In this document: one piece after another, positions 5,297-5,867 of the stretch
Layout: each line of letters begins with the position of its first letter
How positions within the stretch are numbered: position 1 is the first letter of the stretch
Notes under the pieces: model-generated
What the model saw: only the letters and a program-made list of their open reading frames with translations
Database searches by the model: none
Told to the model about the DNA's origin: nothing
Position numbers and translations under genes: made by a program
Assembly (NCBI GenBank): GCA_035315685.1
Contig: DATFXR010000003.1
Span: 1-5,867, forward strand
Length of the DNA stretch: 5,867 nt
DNA from: QHWK01 sp035315685
Lineage (GTDB): Bacteria > Acidobacteriota > Vicinamibacteria > Vicinamibacterales > CAVVIG01
Direction of reading: 5' to 3'

Positions 5297-5867
5297 ACCA
5301 CTACAGCGAAGACGATCTCACGCTCTACTACTACGGCGAGGGGCGGCGCCGCGCCGACATCGAGAGACACCTCGACGACTGCGCGCCGTGCGCGACGCTG
5401 TATCGCGAGATTGCCGGCACGCTCGCGATGATCGCCGCTCCCGAGGCGCCCGAGCGCGGCGATCAGTACGGTCTCGAAGTCTGGCAGCGCATCCGTCACA
5501 AACTGCCGGAGCAGGATGTGCCGTGGTGGACGACGCTGTTTCGTGTCGACCGGCTCGGCGTTGCCGCGGCGGCGGCGGTGCTGCTGGTGGCCGCCTTCGT
5601 CGCCGGCCGCGTCTGGCAGCGACAATCGTCTGTGCCAGCCGTCACGCAGATTGTGAATGAGGCCCCGAGCGCCGCGACTGCGGCTCCGGTTGCCGCCGAC
5701 ATCCGTCAGCGGATTCTGCTCACCGCGGTGGCCGATCATCTCGATCGATCGGAGCGCGTGCTCACCGACATCATGAACGCGCCGGATCGCGGCAACATCT
5801 CGACCGAGCAGCAGTGGGCCGAGGACCTCATCGACGCGAGCCGGTTCTATCGGCAGGATGCGATCGA
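5293..5867 (+). CDS. Membrane-anchored zinc-finger anti-sigma factor, 5' part (3' end beyond window)
   Basis: The frame from GTG at 5293 is open to the window edge (191 codons plus 2 bases). The start is set by the GTGA overlap with the sigma factor stop and by GGAG at 5280-5283, nine bases upstream. The cytoplasmic N-terminus carries the zinc-binding anti-sigma (zf-HC2 / ZAS) signature H26-x3-C30-x2-C33 in RHLDDCAPCATLY. One membrane helix lies at about residues 88-107 (LGVAAAAAVLLVAAFVAG), preceded by a Trp pair (PWWTTLF). An Ala/Pro/Val-rich linker and a periplasmic part with a helical look (ADHLDRSERVLTDIM, about 147-161) follow. ZAS proteins bind and silence their partner ECF factor until a signal triggers their inactivation or cleavage. 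Partnership with the upstream sigma factor is inferred from gene overlap. The C-terminal sensor part is incomplete here. Confidence 0.9.
   Translation, partial: MNHYSEDDLTLYYYGEGRRRADIERHLDDCAPCATLYREIAGTLAMIAAPEAPERGDQYGLEVWQRIRHKLPEQDVPWWTTLFRVDRLGVAAAAAVLLVAAFVAGRVWQRQSSVPAVTQIVNEAPSAATAAPVAADIRQRILLTAVADHLDRSERVLTDIMNAPDRGNISTEQQWAEDLIDASRFYRQDAI

Noticed and set aside
5284..5739. 151-codon frame antisense to the anti-sigma gene
   Set aside because: Arg/His-rich shadow. The plus frame shows the HxxxCxxC motif and a membrane helix, and is coupled to the sigma gene.

Overview
The window is a GC-rich, gene-dense bacterial chromosome segment. Its mix of features suggests Acidobacteriota, perhaps a Vicinamibacteria-like lineage. 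These are an animal-type glutaminyl cyclase-like M28 enzyme, a lipoprotein built from FN3, BACON and VHL-like modules, and an ECF sigma factor overlapping a zinc-finger anti-sigma gene. The taxonomic placement is inference from gene content only; there is no rRNA or marker gene here.

Left block, plus strand (about 2-2462): three genes are packed head to tail with stop/start overlaps. They are the 3' part of yacG (DNA gyrase inhibitor / zinc-binding protein, cut by the left edge), then gltA (type II citrate synthase, complete), then an exported M28-family enzyme with a full glutaminyl-peptide cyclotransferase-like set of active-site residues. The junctions are TAATG and ATGA, so the three are almost certainly one transcription unit with coupled translation. 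Two strong hairpins at 2465-2529 close the block.

Middle block, minus strand (2527-4428, or 4434 with a GTG start): one large exported protein, probably a lipoprotein, of about 633 residues. It has three tandem fibronectin type III domains, two tandem BACON domains and a C-terminal beta domain resembling that of VHL. It converges on the M28 gene, and its stop codon lies inside the second hairpin.

Intergenic region 4435-4723 lies between divergent genes. It holds an 11-bp direct repeat and a plausible ECF-type promoter immediately before the sigma gene.

Right block, plus strand (4724 to the right edge): an ECF-family RNA polymerase sigma factor and, overlapping it by 4 bases with a GTG start, a membrane-bound zinc-finger (HxxxCxxC) anti-sigma factor that runs off the window. 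The simplest reading is a self-contained signalling pair: the anti-sigma factor holds the sigma factor at the membrane until an envelope signal releases it. The divergent lipoprotein is a candidate target, but nothing in the sequence proves that.
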